NCBI GenBank assembly: GCA_004154925.1
Contig: QJNS01000330.1
Coordinates: 1-64,000, forward strand
DNA: 64,000 bases
DNA from: Monosporascus cannonballus
Lineage: Eukaryota; Ascomycota; Sordariomycetes; Xylariales
Reading direction: 5' to 3'
Each line of letters starts with the position of its first letter. The stretch's first letter is position 1. Below are positions 31,754 to 42,922 of this stretch, piece after piece. Below the pieces are notes generated by a model that worked only from the letters and a program-made list of their open reading frames with translations, was not told the origin of the DNA and searched no databases. The position numbers were made by a program, and so were the translations under genes.

Positions 31754-34474
31754 CTATCTGTTCTCTAATTCCAGTCCGCCGTCATCGTCAGCGACATCCT
31801 CGTCACCATCCATGATCCGGCTCTGGCCGCCCCGGTTCATGGGATCCCCTGCCTCGACCGGGGTCACCAGCCGTATGCGACCACCGCTCGCGGTCGAGAC
31901 CTTACCCGACAGCCACCCGCCCACCCTGTTCATGAGACCCCAGAGCTTCTCTTGGCTCTCGACGAGATCGTGGTCATCGCGGGGGTTCTCGGCCGCCTCC
32001 ACCTTGAACTGGTACTTGAGACAGTCCTTCACCGTGATCAGGCCCTTCAGTCGGCCGTGGTGTTCGACCAGGATGACGCGCGGCCCGATCTTCTGGAACA
32101 GCTCCATGACCGTCTCCAGGGGCAGGCGGGGGTGCACCGTGACGGGAGTCGCATCTACGTATCGGCCGAAATCAATCGACGCCATGGATGTGCTAAAGTC
32201 CGCGTTACTACCGGTTGTTACAGCAGGCGTCATTGGTATAACAGAGCTCGAGGCTGGAGGGGGAAAAGTGCATTTAGTTTGTGGGCTGAGTGCGATACGG
32301 CGCTCACGTCGTAGGCGGTCAATGGCGTATCGAAGTTCGGTACGACCGATGTATCCAACAAGAATCTTGGATGCTTCGTCCTCGACGATGGGAAAGCCCT
32401 GGTACTCGGGCCGGTTCAGGAGATCTTCGATGGCTTTTAGTGTCGTCCCGTGTACTGGGATAGAAACTACGTCTTTCGACGTCATAGCAGCAGATACTGG
32501 GACACCAAAGTTGTGCTCTTCCTTGTTGTCAAGGAAGGGAAATCCACTGAACCATATCATGCGATCAGCAATGCCGCCTTTGCCAAACAGCTCTGAGACC
32601 GCTTTCGTAACACCAACGACAATCATCGTGGGCAGGATGTAGGTTAAGGCTCCCGTAAGTTCGAACATGATCACCACCACCGAGATAGTAATATGCATGA
32701 TACCGCTGAGAGCCGCCGCAGCCCCAAGGAAAGCGTAGGTGCCAGGTGTAATGCATGGCTCATCCGGTTTGCACGCTGAGAAGAAAGGAGCCCCCGGATT
32801 CGCGTCATGGAGCACCTGCACGAGGATACCAACAGTGCGTCCGAAAGACGCACCGATTGCCATGGACGGAACGAAGATTCCCGCGGGCACTTTGCAGCCA
32901 TAGGAAATTATAACCAAGAACATTCGGATAACGGTGGCTAGGACGAGGGAAAAGACGTTCGGCCACCGCTTTTCAGGCTCGCAAAGCCCATGATAATCTT
33001 CTGCCCCCTCGCATTCCAAGAATAGGATTTCCATGCTCTCGGTCATATCGATCCTGAGGAAGGCATTTGGGTAGCAGACCACGGCTGTCCCTAGCGCCAG
33101 CAGGGTTGCTTCGAGGATAGCGTATTTCGTAAGATACTTCTTCCGGAAGGCTTGCACCCGTAGATTCCACTTGATGACAAATGCGCCATATAAGCCGCCG
33201 AACACGCCAATGATGATGAAGAACAGAACTTCGAAGAAGTGCCATTCTCGATCATACTTGACCTGGAACATGACAAGCTGACCCGTCCGGAAGGGATTCA
33301 TCGCCGCGAGCACTGCAGTTCCGACCAAAGCACAAAAATAACTTCGCCACATGGTCTTAAGGGGGAAATAACTGGACATCTCCTCTAGCGAGAACAGCAC
33401 CCCGCCGATGGGACTCCCAAAGGCGACTGCGACACCGGCAGCCGCACAAGCGCTAAGAATCTCCCGGGTCTTCGAGGCGTTCCGCCGATATTTTTCGAAC
33501 ATGCGCGAGATGACGTTACCCATACACACGGCGTAATGCACGCTGGGGCCCTCCTTGCCCACGGATAGCCCAGATGCGATGGAGAGTGGCAGTGCGATGG
33601 ACTTGATGGCCAACGTCCAGAATCCCAGGAATCCCTTCATCACAAAACCAGCGATGATGCACTTGATCTCAGAAATACCGGATCCCGCGGCGTACGGTGC
33701 AAATGACTTGACGAGTGTTGCCGACGTGAATGCGAAGAAAGTCTGTCAAAGTTGAGCACATAGAGCACTGCCCACCAGGGGGCCTCTCATCTTACCGAGA
33801 AGATGATGTATAAGACATAATTCGCGGGCTCGAAGCCTGTCCAGCGGTGCCAGTGAGCGCAGCCGGTGTCCTCACCCCAACAGCAGAACTGCTCGTTCAG
33901 GTAGAAGGCGGTTGTGCAGTAGCCTATCTTGATATCCGCCAACCACTCGGTGACGATATTCAGGAAGGCGGCGTTGAGGCCAATGGCAGCACCGATCAAG
34001 GTCACTACGATCCATCCCTGAGCGGCATCGTAGGACTCCCATAGCTTATATCGCCATGTGACTCTGCCATTGTTGGACAGACCCCCTGCCGCCTTCTTCC
34101 GCCGATTTTTCCGGTGCAATTGCTCCCGCGCCGCATCTTGTACCCAGTCTATATCTCGTCTCAGTAGACCGTTTAGAAGCTAGACAGTCGCGTTCGATCG
34201 TTGCATACCTATCGTTGTGAAGTCCTGCGCAGGCACCCAGTCAGATGAGGTTTTCTCGACGGGTGCGTCTAATGCCATGACAAACCTCATATCGCTTGAT
34301 CTCGGCGATTTCCTCCTCTATCTGCTGCTCTGCAGGCGCATCGCGAGCCTCGCTTCCGGCGTTGCCCTGTTCTGCGGTCGATATCGCAAATGATATCCGC
34401 GAACTGACCGAAGACCGCTGGACTGGCTGGGGTTGGGGTCTCCTTACGGAAGTGGAGGTGCTCGCGGAAAACAT
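31754..34474 (-). CDS. CLC-type chloride/proton antiporter, Gef1-like
   Basis: Predicted 848-aa CLC protein from exons 34474-34286, 34224-34209 (16 nt), 34148-33796 and 33742-31754; introns are 61, 60 and 53 nt. The micro-exon supplies DFTTI and joins as RYE-DFTTI-DWVQDAAREQ, the fungal consensus. Selectivity motifs: GSGISE at 206-211, GKEGPSVH at 248-255 with the external gating Glu at 250, SLEEM with the internal proton Glu at about 307, and GIFVPS at 474-479. Both glutamates are kept, which predicts 2Cl-/H+ exchange rather than a channel. Two C-terminal CBS domains lie at about 604-661 and 714-766. Yeast Gef1 acts in Golgi/endosomal membranes and affects copper and iron loading. The ATG at 34474 (MFSAST) is the first in frame. 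Confidence 0.93.
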
Positions 34475-35307
34475 GACTGCGGGCTCACGATCATTATAAT
34501 TGATGCCAAGGAAAAACACAGGACAGTTGATCTCGTCGCCAAGGCGCACGATGATCCATTCGGTATGTACTCTGCGCTCCTTTGAGGCGATTGCGAACAA
34601 TGAATTACGTAGGCGCAACTGTAGCTGGATGGGCTGTTACCTAACAGTTACAGTTTGCCGATAAGATTGGCTGGCTTTGCGCTGGCAGGGCTCTGAAACC
34701 TCCCGAGGTCCCTTGTCAAGCTGCTTCCAGTTTGTCTCCCGTATTACTACAGTACTTCGTTCAGTAAGCCACGTGCAGTACACGAGCTCCACTTTTCGGT
34801 TAAGAGGTACATGTGCTTAATATCGGTGGAAACGCGACGTTAAGATATCTACGCGTGTCGCTATAACTAAGGCATATTGTCATATCCTACCATCCTTGTA
34901 CCAGTTGTATTCTATTTGCGATATCCAGCTTGGTATCTCGAGTTGCACTGTGTATTCATCCAACGTTATCCCTGACCTCTCAAGCCGCTGTTGGTATCGT
35001 GATTGCACTATTCTGCATCAGCATATCTACATGTATGCAAGAGGCCTGCCTGGTAACATCTTCCACTCAACCATTCGCACTAGAAAGTACATAGGAGTTG
35101 AGTGCCTAGGTAGGTGTGTGATGACCCGACGGTTCAGCCCAGCCAAATGAATTCAGCTGCTACTACTACCTCCCCTCTGTCCTGCCTACTGACCAATCAG
35201 ATATAGTAGAGTTCCGCGACAGATATAAACTGCCCGGAGTCCGCAGTCTCTCTTGAGACTTCACCCTTTACGTATATTCTACCAAGAAGGTCTGATAGAG
35301 TACCGCC
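34475..35307. promoter_or_regulatory. shared 5' region of CLC (-) and DPB3 (+)
   Basis: An 833-bp interval between divergent starts. No frame or repeat stands out. The sequence before the DPB3 ATG is CT-rich. Confidence 0.5.
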
Positions 35308-36089
35308 ATGCCTTACAATACGACGGCGATCCCTCCTAGAAAGGAGGTGACCGGTCAAACACAGTTGCCCTGTGAGTGATCACCCGGGCGGAGGCATCCG
35401 TGCCCTAACCAGAAGCTCGATCGCATGCTAACACTCACGTCTAGTATCGAGGGTCAAAAAGATAGTCGCGCAGGATCCAGACATTACTGTGTGCTCTAAC
35501 AATGCGGCGTTCGTAATTACTCTTGCTACAGTGAGTTGCTTCTCGTCTCAACAGCTACTAAACCTCCTACCCTTGCTCACGTGACGGACAGGAGATGTTC
35601 ATCCAGTACCTCGCCGAAGAGGGTCTGAAGATGGCCAAGCTGGAGCGGAAGCCTCGAAGAAACATACAGTACAAAGATATAGGTGGGTAGTGACCAAAAC
35701 CCCCGGGCTCTCTCATTCCATTCTAAGACCCCTTTAAAGCAAATGCGGTATCGCACCAGGACAACCTGGAGTTCCTGTCGGACATGGTCCCCAAGACGGT
35801 GCCCTACAAGCAGATCAAGGCCCAGGCGGCCGCGAAGCGCGCCCAGCTCAACGGCCAGAGAACCGAGGAGGTCGAGGAGCTGCCGGTGGTGCCGAACGGC
35901 AAGAAGCACAAGTCCGCCCCGAGTGGCGGGCGCGCGAGCCTGAACGGGGGCACGACTATCTCTGGTCTGCTGACCGGTGCTAATGCCCGGCTGGCAAGCG
36001 AGGAGGACGGTCCGGTAGACCCCAACGACCAGCTGCAGTCAGAGGCAAGGCGGGCGAGAGGTGAGGGAGATGTCGAAATGACCGGATAG
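35308..36089 (+). CDS. DPB3: histone-fold subunit of DNA polymerase epsilon (DPB3-like)
   Basis: Predicted 196-aa CBF/NF-Y-type histone-fold protein from exons 35308-35371, 35445-35530, 35592-35682 and 35740-36089 (introns 73, 61 and 57 nt; all phases agree). The spliced N-terminus reads MPYNTTAIPPRKEVTGQTQL and then PLSRVKKIVAQDPDI, followed by CSNNAAFVITLATEMFIQYL and ERKPRRNIQYKDIANAVSH. This matches the fungal Dpb3/CHRAC-type histone fold (about residues 20-100). Such proteins pair with Dpb4 in Pol epsilon and in ISW2/CHRAC-type remodellers. The C-terminal half is a charged, Ala/Gly-rich tail. A related CBF-domain transcription factor is the main alternative. It converges with LEA1, with stop codons 238 bp apart. 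Confidence 0.85.
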
Positions 36090-36327
36090 GAGAACGTCGT
36101 TTGGCAGCAGTACCGCAGGCCGTGGGACGGATGAGAATGGGCAGAATGGATAGCAGAATACCTTAATTAGGAAGATATTGCCGAATAGCTACGCTCTCGG
36201 GCGAGACGAGTGGACGCAAAAGGGGTAATCCTGAGCCGACTTTTATTAACAATGGGTATATCCCGAACATGCCTTTGTTGTGGTGCCCAATCTGACTATA
36301 TCCTTGGCCTGCTCCCGTGAACATGTC

Positions 36328-37327
36328 TCATTCTTCCATCTCGTCATCGAGATGGACCCCGGCAGGTAGCCTGCCCTCCCTCAACATCGTCTCTAGTCTC
36401 GTGATCTCGTCTAAACTCGTCGCCTTCTTGATCATGTCCTGCAACCGCTTCTTCTCCTTGTCCGTGAGCTTCATCCTTGACATTTTGGTGGCGACCCCCG
36501 AAGAGCTACTTGAAAGCGAAGCGTCGAATGTTTTCGACTTGATTCCCATGAGCTTCGACGCTAGATCCGTCGGCTCCTCAGCGGTGCCGAAGAGCTCTTC
36601 CGCCCGCTTGCGCTCCGCGTCCTTAACCTTCTGGTAATCCAGAAACCGAACCGACCGACATCTCCAGAGGACCCAGTATCGGTAGTGCTGCAGGGCCACC
36701 GTCAGTTACGCTCTCTCGCTCAACGGTCGCTGTGAGGATCCTGGCTCACCTCTTTCTTCGTAACGGGGTTGTCCCTCAGTACCAAGTGTGTCAAGCGCGG
36801 GAAAGACCCCAATGGGTCTAGGTCGGCAAGCTCTCGCAGATTGTTCGACTCCAATTGCAGATTCGTCAGGTTCGGAATCGCGTTGGCAAGCGTCGGCTGT
36901 ATGGAGGAGACGCGATTGCCCTGGAGCAGCAGGGTGCGTATCCGCGGGGACAGCGGAAAGTTGCCCAGCACCTGAATATCATTGTCGACAAAGTCGATGG
37001 CATCTTGTGGCTGCAGTCGACGCAGAACAACTTTGAGTTTAGCAACGGCCATGACCTAGCCAAACCGCACGCATGCGACGGGGACAGAGGGGAGAGGGGA
37101 AGGGGACGACTCACACCTGCAACACCTAGGTTCTCGATGGCGGGAATGCGGTGTCCTGTTTACGACCCGGCGAAAGGCCTCGCTATCAACTCTGCTCTTG
37201 CTAGACCATGTGAAAAAGAAGTGTAGTATCTGTTCTTTTCTGACGTACCTCGAAGCTCGAGCTCGCGCTCCTTCAGCGCGTTGAGCCAGGAGGGCGAGTT
37301 CTGGAGGAGCTCGGCCGTGAGCCTCAT
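36328..37327 (-). CDS. LEA1: U2 small nuclear ribonucleoprotein A' (LEA1)
   Basis: Predicted 246-aa U2 snRNP A' protein, the leucine-rich-repeat partner of U2B'' that binds U2 snRNA stem-loop IV in the spliceosome. Exons: 37327-37249, 37155-37115, 37010-36750 and 36687-36328 (introns 93, 104 and 62 nt). The join gives MRLTAELLQNSPSWLNALKE, then ELRGHRIPAIENLGVAG-PQDAIDF, exactly the family order. Leucine-rich repeats cover about residues 40-125 (NDIQVLGNFPLSPRIRTLLL, LTNLQLESNNL, LTHLVLRDNPVTKKE). Next come HYRYWVLW and SVRFLDYQKVKDAER. The tail carries the GIKSKTF motif and a helical region. For exon 2 the GTGAGT donor at 37114 was preferred over an overlapping GTGTGA because only it keeps the frame with CAG|CCACAA. 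Confidence 0.93.
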
Positions 37328-38789
37328 GATGGGCTGGCCTTTGGATTTGGCTTGGTTACCTCTGTGTTTTGTGGTCTGCTTGTAAAAGAGCTCGTGATTG
37401 CAGTGTCTATTTGGTTCGGCGAAGGAGGCGTGAAGTGAGACAGTCGAATTCTATGTCACGGCGACAAGGGACGTGCAAGGCTGAGGCTTTCGTATCGAAA
37501 ATCCCGATGTCCTGAATCTACATAAGTGTTTGGTGCACAAGTGATAAGACTGTGTGCTGAGCAGCGCTGTAGCTCCAATTGGGGAGATGGGGGCCCTGTT
37601 CTATCCACTACCTACCAAATACCTACCTGGGTACGCTATAACGCCCCGTTTAGAGCATTGCCTCGCTATAGCGCATTTTGTGCTGAATTTGGAATGCTGA
37701 ACAAACGTTCTGGACTCCCCCTGTTTATATTTCCCCCAATTCGAACTCCCTTCCACCGGTAGCAGTGTTACCATTCGTGCTGGCTTATACGCCTACAGCT
37801 CTGTCGGCTTTCCTTATTATCCATACTATAGGGATAGTTCCAATCCTGTAGACAGGGCAACTAGGTAAAGAATCCAAGACACCGGCCAGCCTAGCATGGC
37901 ACAAAGATAATTCGTCGAGAGACAACCAGCGATGGTTTACCATGGTTAGGCCCTACGAAAGGGTGTCTTCAGACGGTGTTGATGACAGGCCTTCTTCAAT
38001 GAATACATGGCAAGGTTCGTGAGCTATGGCAGCTGAGTGACAACATGGGGATTTTCTAGTCTAGTCACTTATTACTCGATGCTTCTGGAAGCAATATATG
38101 ACGGGTTTCATAAGACTGACATTCCGTTCAATTAAAGCTATCAACGTCTTAACGTCAAACCCAAATCTAAGGGTGCAACCATGTCCGCCGGAACCTTTTA
38201 GGGGCATAATGCTTCCGTATGTGTAGGAAGTCGATGCAGCTGGTGTTGGGATATGGGCGGCGTTACCGTATGAGCCCCAGCCCTGAGCTGCAAAGGAGCT
38301 CCTGTCCAGGATTACATTCATCACCTGTCCCAAGACCATAGGAGGCAGCCTCTCCGATTCTCTTGACACTTTCACCTTCTCTTACGGTTAAACGGTTTAC
38401 TACCTCTGACTAGCTGACTCCTCTCCCTCGTCGATGGGCTCTTAAAGGTAGACTCCGATTATTCTACCATGTTTCCCCAATGACTTGCCACAAAGACCCT
38501 GAGCCTAGATCGGCATGGTTCCCTGAAATGGACTCCTAATTTAGAGGAGTCGTTCAGATAAAACAAACCACGGCTCCTTTGTCCAGTATCCTAGTCTAAG
38601 GAACAGGCCGTTCGGTATCCAGATAAAGATGAAGATTCAAAATCAGAGAACAACGCACTTGTTCTCGAACTATGTGTTCTTCCGAGGTGTATGTATACTG
38701 GGATCCTCCCCTGCCATGGCTGTACATAAAACCTACAAGTTAAACCTCGGACTCAAGCACATAACTGCACGTGAGAACCATCATTGGCT
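37328..38789. promoter_or_regulatory. interval between divergent LEA1 (-) and RING gene (+)
   Basis: 1.46 kb with no supported coding frame on either strand. Both promoters should be here. No repeat or RNA gene was recognised. Confidence 0.45.
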
Positions 38790-40040
38790 ATGTCCACCAA
38801 AACTATCACTAAGAACGGTAGCATCCTCGGCAGAGTAGCGTACAAGACCACTATGAACGACGACTCAGCCCCCTCTTCCTCCAGCGGCATGGGATCCGGT
38901 CGAGGAAGCAGTGCCGATCCTGGGCTGTCTCCGCAGGCGGCCCCCGGTGCTTTACCCCGGTATACCTCCCGCGAGGAGCGTGTTCCCGTGTCACAGCCCA
39001 CCCGGCCGCGAGTCGACCAGTCAGAGGCTATAGCCGAGTACCGCGCTCACACCGTCCTATCGACTAGGTCCTCACGCGCGGCGCTCCCACCCACGCCCCC
39101 GCCCACGCCACCGTCCATGCAACACCGAGAGCCTCGGGAGACTCGGGAGCCTCGCAGTGAGACACAGGAACTTCCCACCCGGCCTCGCGATCCCCAGGAG
39201 TCTCGCCAGAATCGGGAGGCCCGTGAGAGCAACCGTGGCACCCCGGGAAACACCCAGCGGCGGTACCTCACCACCCGCCGGTCTTCTCGCGAGTCCCTGA
39301 ACACCTCTTCGCCGAGCTCACCGCGGCGCAACCTGGCGGGCTTCTCCGACTCCGACTCTTCGCGGTCGTCGTCATGGTCATCCCGCCCGACGGGGTCGCC
39401 GCCCAAGACCTCGCACCTCGGCTCCGTGGCGCGCGACTTCCTCGAATCCTCGCGGAGAGCACGCTCGAGGGACGGTGACGGCAAGCTCTCGACCCCCGAG
39501 GGGGAGTCTTTCTTCCCCACGCCAAAAATCACCTTCCTGATCGACGAGCCGGAGGGGCTGAAGTGCCAAATTTGCCTCACGACACCGCTTGAGATGGCCG
39601 AGTCGTCACAGAGGCCGAGCGAGCGCACGCCCGTCATCCTCCCGTGCGGCCACGCCGGCTGCGGCAATTGCATGCACACGTGGTTGACGACGCACCACTC
39701 ATGCCCATTCTGCCGCAGGGACATGCACCATAAGGGGTGTGGGCACGCCGTAGAGCCCCGCGTTATCGCGCACGATACGATCCACTCGTTGCCGCGCACC
39801 ACGGCCGAGGGAGGCTCCGTCGGTCACAAGTGCCCCGACTGTAGGATAGGGGAGCTCCAGGCGACGGCGCTCAAGAACTGGAAGGACCTCGCCAGGGACC
39901 TCCGGGCCGCCCGCGCGAGGGCGCGGGAGCTCGGGACTGATGAGGCCGTCAGCGCGATGAAGAAGGCCGAGAAGGCGTTCGAGATGGCCCCTTGCCGTGC
40001 CTTGCTGGACAAGGTGACACGCGTCGACACCAGTTGGTGA
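38790..40040 (+). CDS. RING-finger protein, probable E3 ubiquitin ligase
   Basis: Predicted 416-aa, intronless. A C3HC4-like RING lies in the last 40 percent: C259-x2-C262, a 23-residue loop, then C286-x-H288-x2-C291-x2-C294 and C305-x2-C308 (CPFC). This is enough for two zinc ions, so E3 ligase activity is likely, but substrate and partners are unknown. The N-terminal ~250 residues are disordered, with many short Arg-Glu-Pro/Ser repeats (REPRETREP, RDPQESRQNREARES), then Ser-rich tracts. After the RING come another Cys pair (CPDC) and an Ala/Arg/Glu-rich helix. The open frame reaches back two codons to a TTG; the ATG at 38790 (MSTKTITKNG) is used. This layout is common in Sordariomycete RING proteins of unknown role. 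Confidence 0.82.
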   Translation: MSTKTITKNGSILGRVAYKTTMNDDSAPSSSSGMGSGRGSSADPGLSPQAAPGALPRYTSREERVPVSQPTRPRVDQSEAIAEYRAHTVLSTRSSRAALPPTPPPTPPSMQHREPRETREPRSETQELPTRPRDPQESRQNREARESNRGTPGNTQRRYLTTRRSSRESLNTSSPSSPRRNLAGFSDSDSSRSSSWSSRPTGSPPKTSHLGSVARDFLESSRRARSRDGDGKLSTPEGESFFPTPKITFLIDEPEGLKCQICLTTPLEMAESSQRPSERTPVILPCGHAGCGNCMHTWLTTHHSCPFCRRDMHHKGCGHAVEPRVIAHDTIHSLPRTTAEGGSVGHKCPDCRIGELQATALKNWKDLARDLRAARARARELGTDEAVSAMKKAEKAFEMAPCRALLDKVTRVDTSW

Positions 40041-40468
40041 GTGGCTAATTTATCTTTGGTCCGGAACCGAGGAAAAGGAAAAGTCGGAGTTATGGCCTGT
40101 TACCTGACCTTCTTTGTTTCTTCTTTAGTGTTTCCTGTTTCTTGTTTCTTGTTTACCGCACATATATAAATCCGTATGATAGATGCTTTCGCTTTTCCGC
40201 AGATATGCCATGTGTCGTTCCAAGTCGTTTTCAAATGCTTATATATACTCTAATAACTACAAAATAATTTCATGGTCACCATCGCCCTTCGCGCTCTCTT
40301 GAATCTAGAGAACGCATGAGAAAGTGTGGATATCGTGTATGTCTGTATGTGATGGATAAGTAATCAAATGATATCTAGGTCAAGTCCATCTTCCATCCCG
40401 GTTCCCACCATTGTGCCCTGTTCGTTTTATTGACACCAGCCGTTCATCGACTTATGGACGTTGGGCCA
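40041..40468. other. intergenic between convergent genes
   Basis: 428 bp holding the 3' ends of the RING gene and the membrane-protein gene. Pyrimidine-rich repeats (TTTCTTG-type, 40127-40152) are present. Confidence 0.6.
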
Positions 40469-40963
40469 TTACAGACCGCCAGCGTGTCCACTGCTATGTC
40501 CAATACCGTAACCGCCAGCGGCTTCCCCGTCAGGCCCTTTATAGGTGCCACCGGTATGACCGGGCGTATATGCCGGAGCGGGGTCCGCCACCGGGTTATT
40601 GGCGCCCGGTCCGAAATTCGGGTACGTGGGGTATGGCGCGATACCGTTTTGATTTGTGGGATACGATGTGCTGTTATAACTGGTGTTGATCTTCATCTCT
40701 ATCTGCCGCCGCTCATGCCTCCTCTTCCGTATCCGGCTGTACACGCAGCATCCGATGACGCAAGACGAGATGAACACGACGCGGATAATGACGATGACGG
40801 CGATTATGCCACCGCTGACGATCCTCTGTCCGGTGCGCACCGTGTCCCGAGTATCACGGAATTCAGAGTCGAAATCGTAGTGATCGAATTCTGCGCGGGT
40901 TACCAGGCCTCGGATGGAGTCGTGGACGGCTCGCCGCATTGAGACTATTGGCAGGGTTGGCAT
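40469..40963 (-). CDS. small single-pass membrane protein, function unknown
   Basis: Predicted 164-aa protein from the ATG at 40963. A longer frame opens with TTG. The N-terminal ~55 residues are charged with DSEFRDTRDTVRTG near the membrane. One strong hydrophobic segment (GIIAVIVIIRVVFISSCVIG, followed by CCVYSRI) is immediately followed by RKRRHERR. This places the N-terminus outside or lumenal and the tail in the cytosol by the positive-inside rule. The CVIGCC cluster at the membrane edge could be palmitoylated. The tail is rich in Pro, Tyr, Gly and Asn (PYPTYPNFGPG). Similar short membrane proteins are frequent in fungal genomes, but no family or function is known to me. No cleavable signal peptide is obvious. 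Confidence 0.62.
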   Translation of the reverse strand: MPTLPIVSMRRAVHDSIRGLVTRAEFDHYDFDSEFRDTRDTVRTGQRIVSGGIIAVIVIIRVVFISSCVIGCCVYSRIRKRRHERRQIEMKINTSYNSTSYPTNQNGIAPYPTYPNFGPGANNPVADPAPAYTPGHTGGTYKGPDGEAAGGYGIGHSSGHAGGL

Positions 40964-41201
40964 TGTGGATGATATATAAGATAGGTAGCTGGTATTCTGC
41001 AACTGGCTATGACATGACGCAGAAACGAGAGGACAATATATTTAATGGGACTTTTATTTGGTAGAGCCAGGACGATTCCCCAAATATATTTATTGCTTTT
41101 ATTTACGTGAGCCTATTTTCAGCCTGCCACTCGCTCTTATATACATCCTCACATCTCCCTGAGGGGGGGGGGGGGGACGGGGGGCCCGGGGNNNNNNNNN
41201 N

Positions 41202-41233
<32 letters not shown>

Positions 41234-42922
41234 GTCTGACTACGCTGGCGGCCGTGAATTATATCACCGGGAGATTCAGCTTTGCTGCTACTAGGCTGTG
41301 CTATGGATACGAAGTCGTGTTACGGACAAATATATCTGGTAACTCGCATATGTACGACGTGTGATCAGCAGTTGCTTGAATCCTTTCAACATGTTCACGA
41401 CGGCTGATTTGCAGGCTGAGGGCTGAATTATGGAGAGGGAGGTGGCTTATGAACGGATTGGTTGCTGCGCCGCGGCCGGCCTGCCAGCCTGACACCATGC
41501 CAAGGACCAAATGCAGACTGTCATATGTGGCTCACCCTCATCAACGTCTAGTCCTAGGTATTCCAGAGCCCGATCTCTGTTTTTGTCTGTGAACCATAGT
41601 TGTCAGCGCCATGGCATCCCCCGAAACCAGACGTCATAATGAAATGCTCTGCCAAGAGCGCGAGGAGTCTAGACTATGATGTCAGGGGTCAATGATTGAT
41701 CTGTAGGGTCAGCCTGCGTCATCCTTTGTTGACCCTCGCTTAAACTGCGAACGACGTCAGTTCCGTCCTCGGATGCGTCAGTCAAAATTTTAACAATTTG
41801 CTGATGGTTCAACGTCTTCGCTGTCGTTGGTGGCTGCTGAACTGAGCCTTTGCTTTCCAGAGTATGATTTATGGATACTGAGTATATGGGGCTGTATAAA
41901 CTTGTGCCCGCACTACGTACGTGCATATAGGGCGCTAGGGGAGAGCTAGAATAGCGCTAGAAGAGAACTAGAAGGAGGCTAATGTTATCCCTGTAAACAT
42001 TCGCTTTTCCCCGAGACATGATTGCGTTCACAAGCTCCTTTGCATACCCATGGTGTTAGAGGCAAGTTTTCGCATATAGTCAGGTATGTGGGTCATGAGC
42101 CCCACATAGGAATAACCTACTTTGGATTAGTGTATTGCAATTCTTCAGAAGTACCTGCGGTTAGCCTATATAAAATCTATACTTAATTTGTATGGCGCGG
42201 CTACTAGCGCGGCCCACTGCTACATGACAGCATGCGAAAACTTTTGCCTGATGCCATAGTACTTCCTTCGACCTGCCCATATTTATTCTCGAAATTTGTC
42301 AAAGTTAATGCCACGCTAAATTGTCATCAGCTGGAACGGCAAATTTCCCCACATTCGCTTTATTTCTGATCTAACTAATAATAGCTTACAGTGATCAAAA
42401 TCTAGCTAAGGAGGTTTAATACGGCGGACAAAATTGGGGCATCTTGCATTAACTGTGCATCAGCCTTTGACGAATTTCGATAATAAATGCGGTAGGTATA
42501 TCATGTTAATGTTAGCCCACGCGCCATAGATGCAAACAAGATGGAAGCTGAAGTTGTGTCAAAGTTCTCGCTCGGCGTTGATTGGTAGGAGCAATCTCAG
42601 CTCCTTCCTAATCAACCAGAAGGCCAATAGCCGCGCATCCTTTGGCGCCATAACATACTTGCAATAGGACCATTCGATGGCTGACGTTGCACCCAACGAT
42701 GCTATAATCTACCTGAGTGGCTTGAGCTATTGCAGCTTTAGCTACCTGCCAGATATGTCGGTGCTTGTTAGGTGAAACAGAAAAAAGGGGGATGCCTCGT
42801 CTCCAACTCTTTAATCCCCACCCGCACCATGTGTTGCTGCAGTCCTTCACTCGTTGGTTCTAGGCATAGGTAGACGTGCGTGGAGCTCCCTCGAGGAAAG
42901 CTCATCCTCCGAGGATATAATA
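40964..42922. other. gene-poor 2-kb interval with an assembly gap
   Basis: Apart from the gap at 41192-41201 only short frames are present. Right of the gap the sequence is more AT-rich, especially 41950-42520, with no coding signal. It could hold degraded repeats; I see none clearly. Confidence 0.5.
41163..41229. other. assembly gap flanked by G and C homopolymers
   Basis: Ten N (41192-41201) lie between a G-rich stretch (41163-41191) and 28 uninterrupted C (41202-41229). The sizes are typical of a scaffold join with low-quality homopolymer ends. Linkage across this point should not be assumed exact. Confidence 0.95.

Noticed and set aside
34149..34208. Shorter CLC intron ending at the TAG near 34180
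   Set aside because: It would be only 29 nt long; the 60-nt intron keeps phase and restores the conserved IDWVQD.
37111..37120. Alternative LEA1 exon 2 donor (G|GTGTGA)
   Set aside because: It breaks the reading frame with the CAG acceptor at 37011; the GTGAGT two bases on keeps VAG-PQDAIDF.
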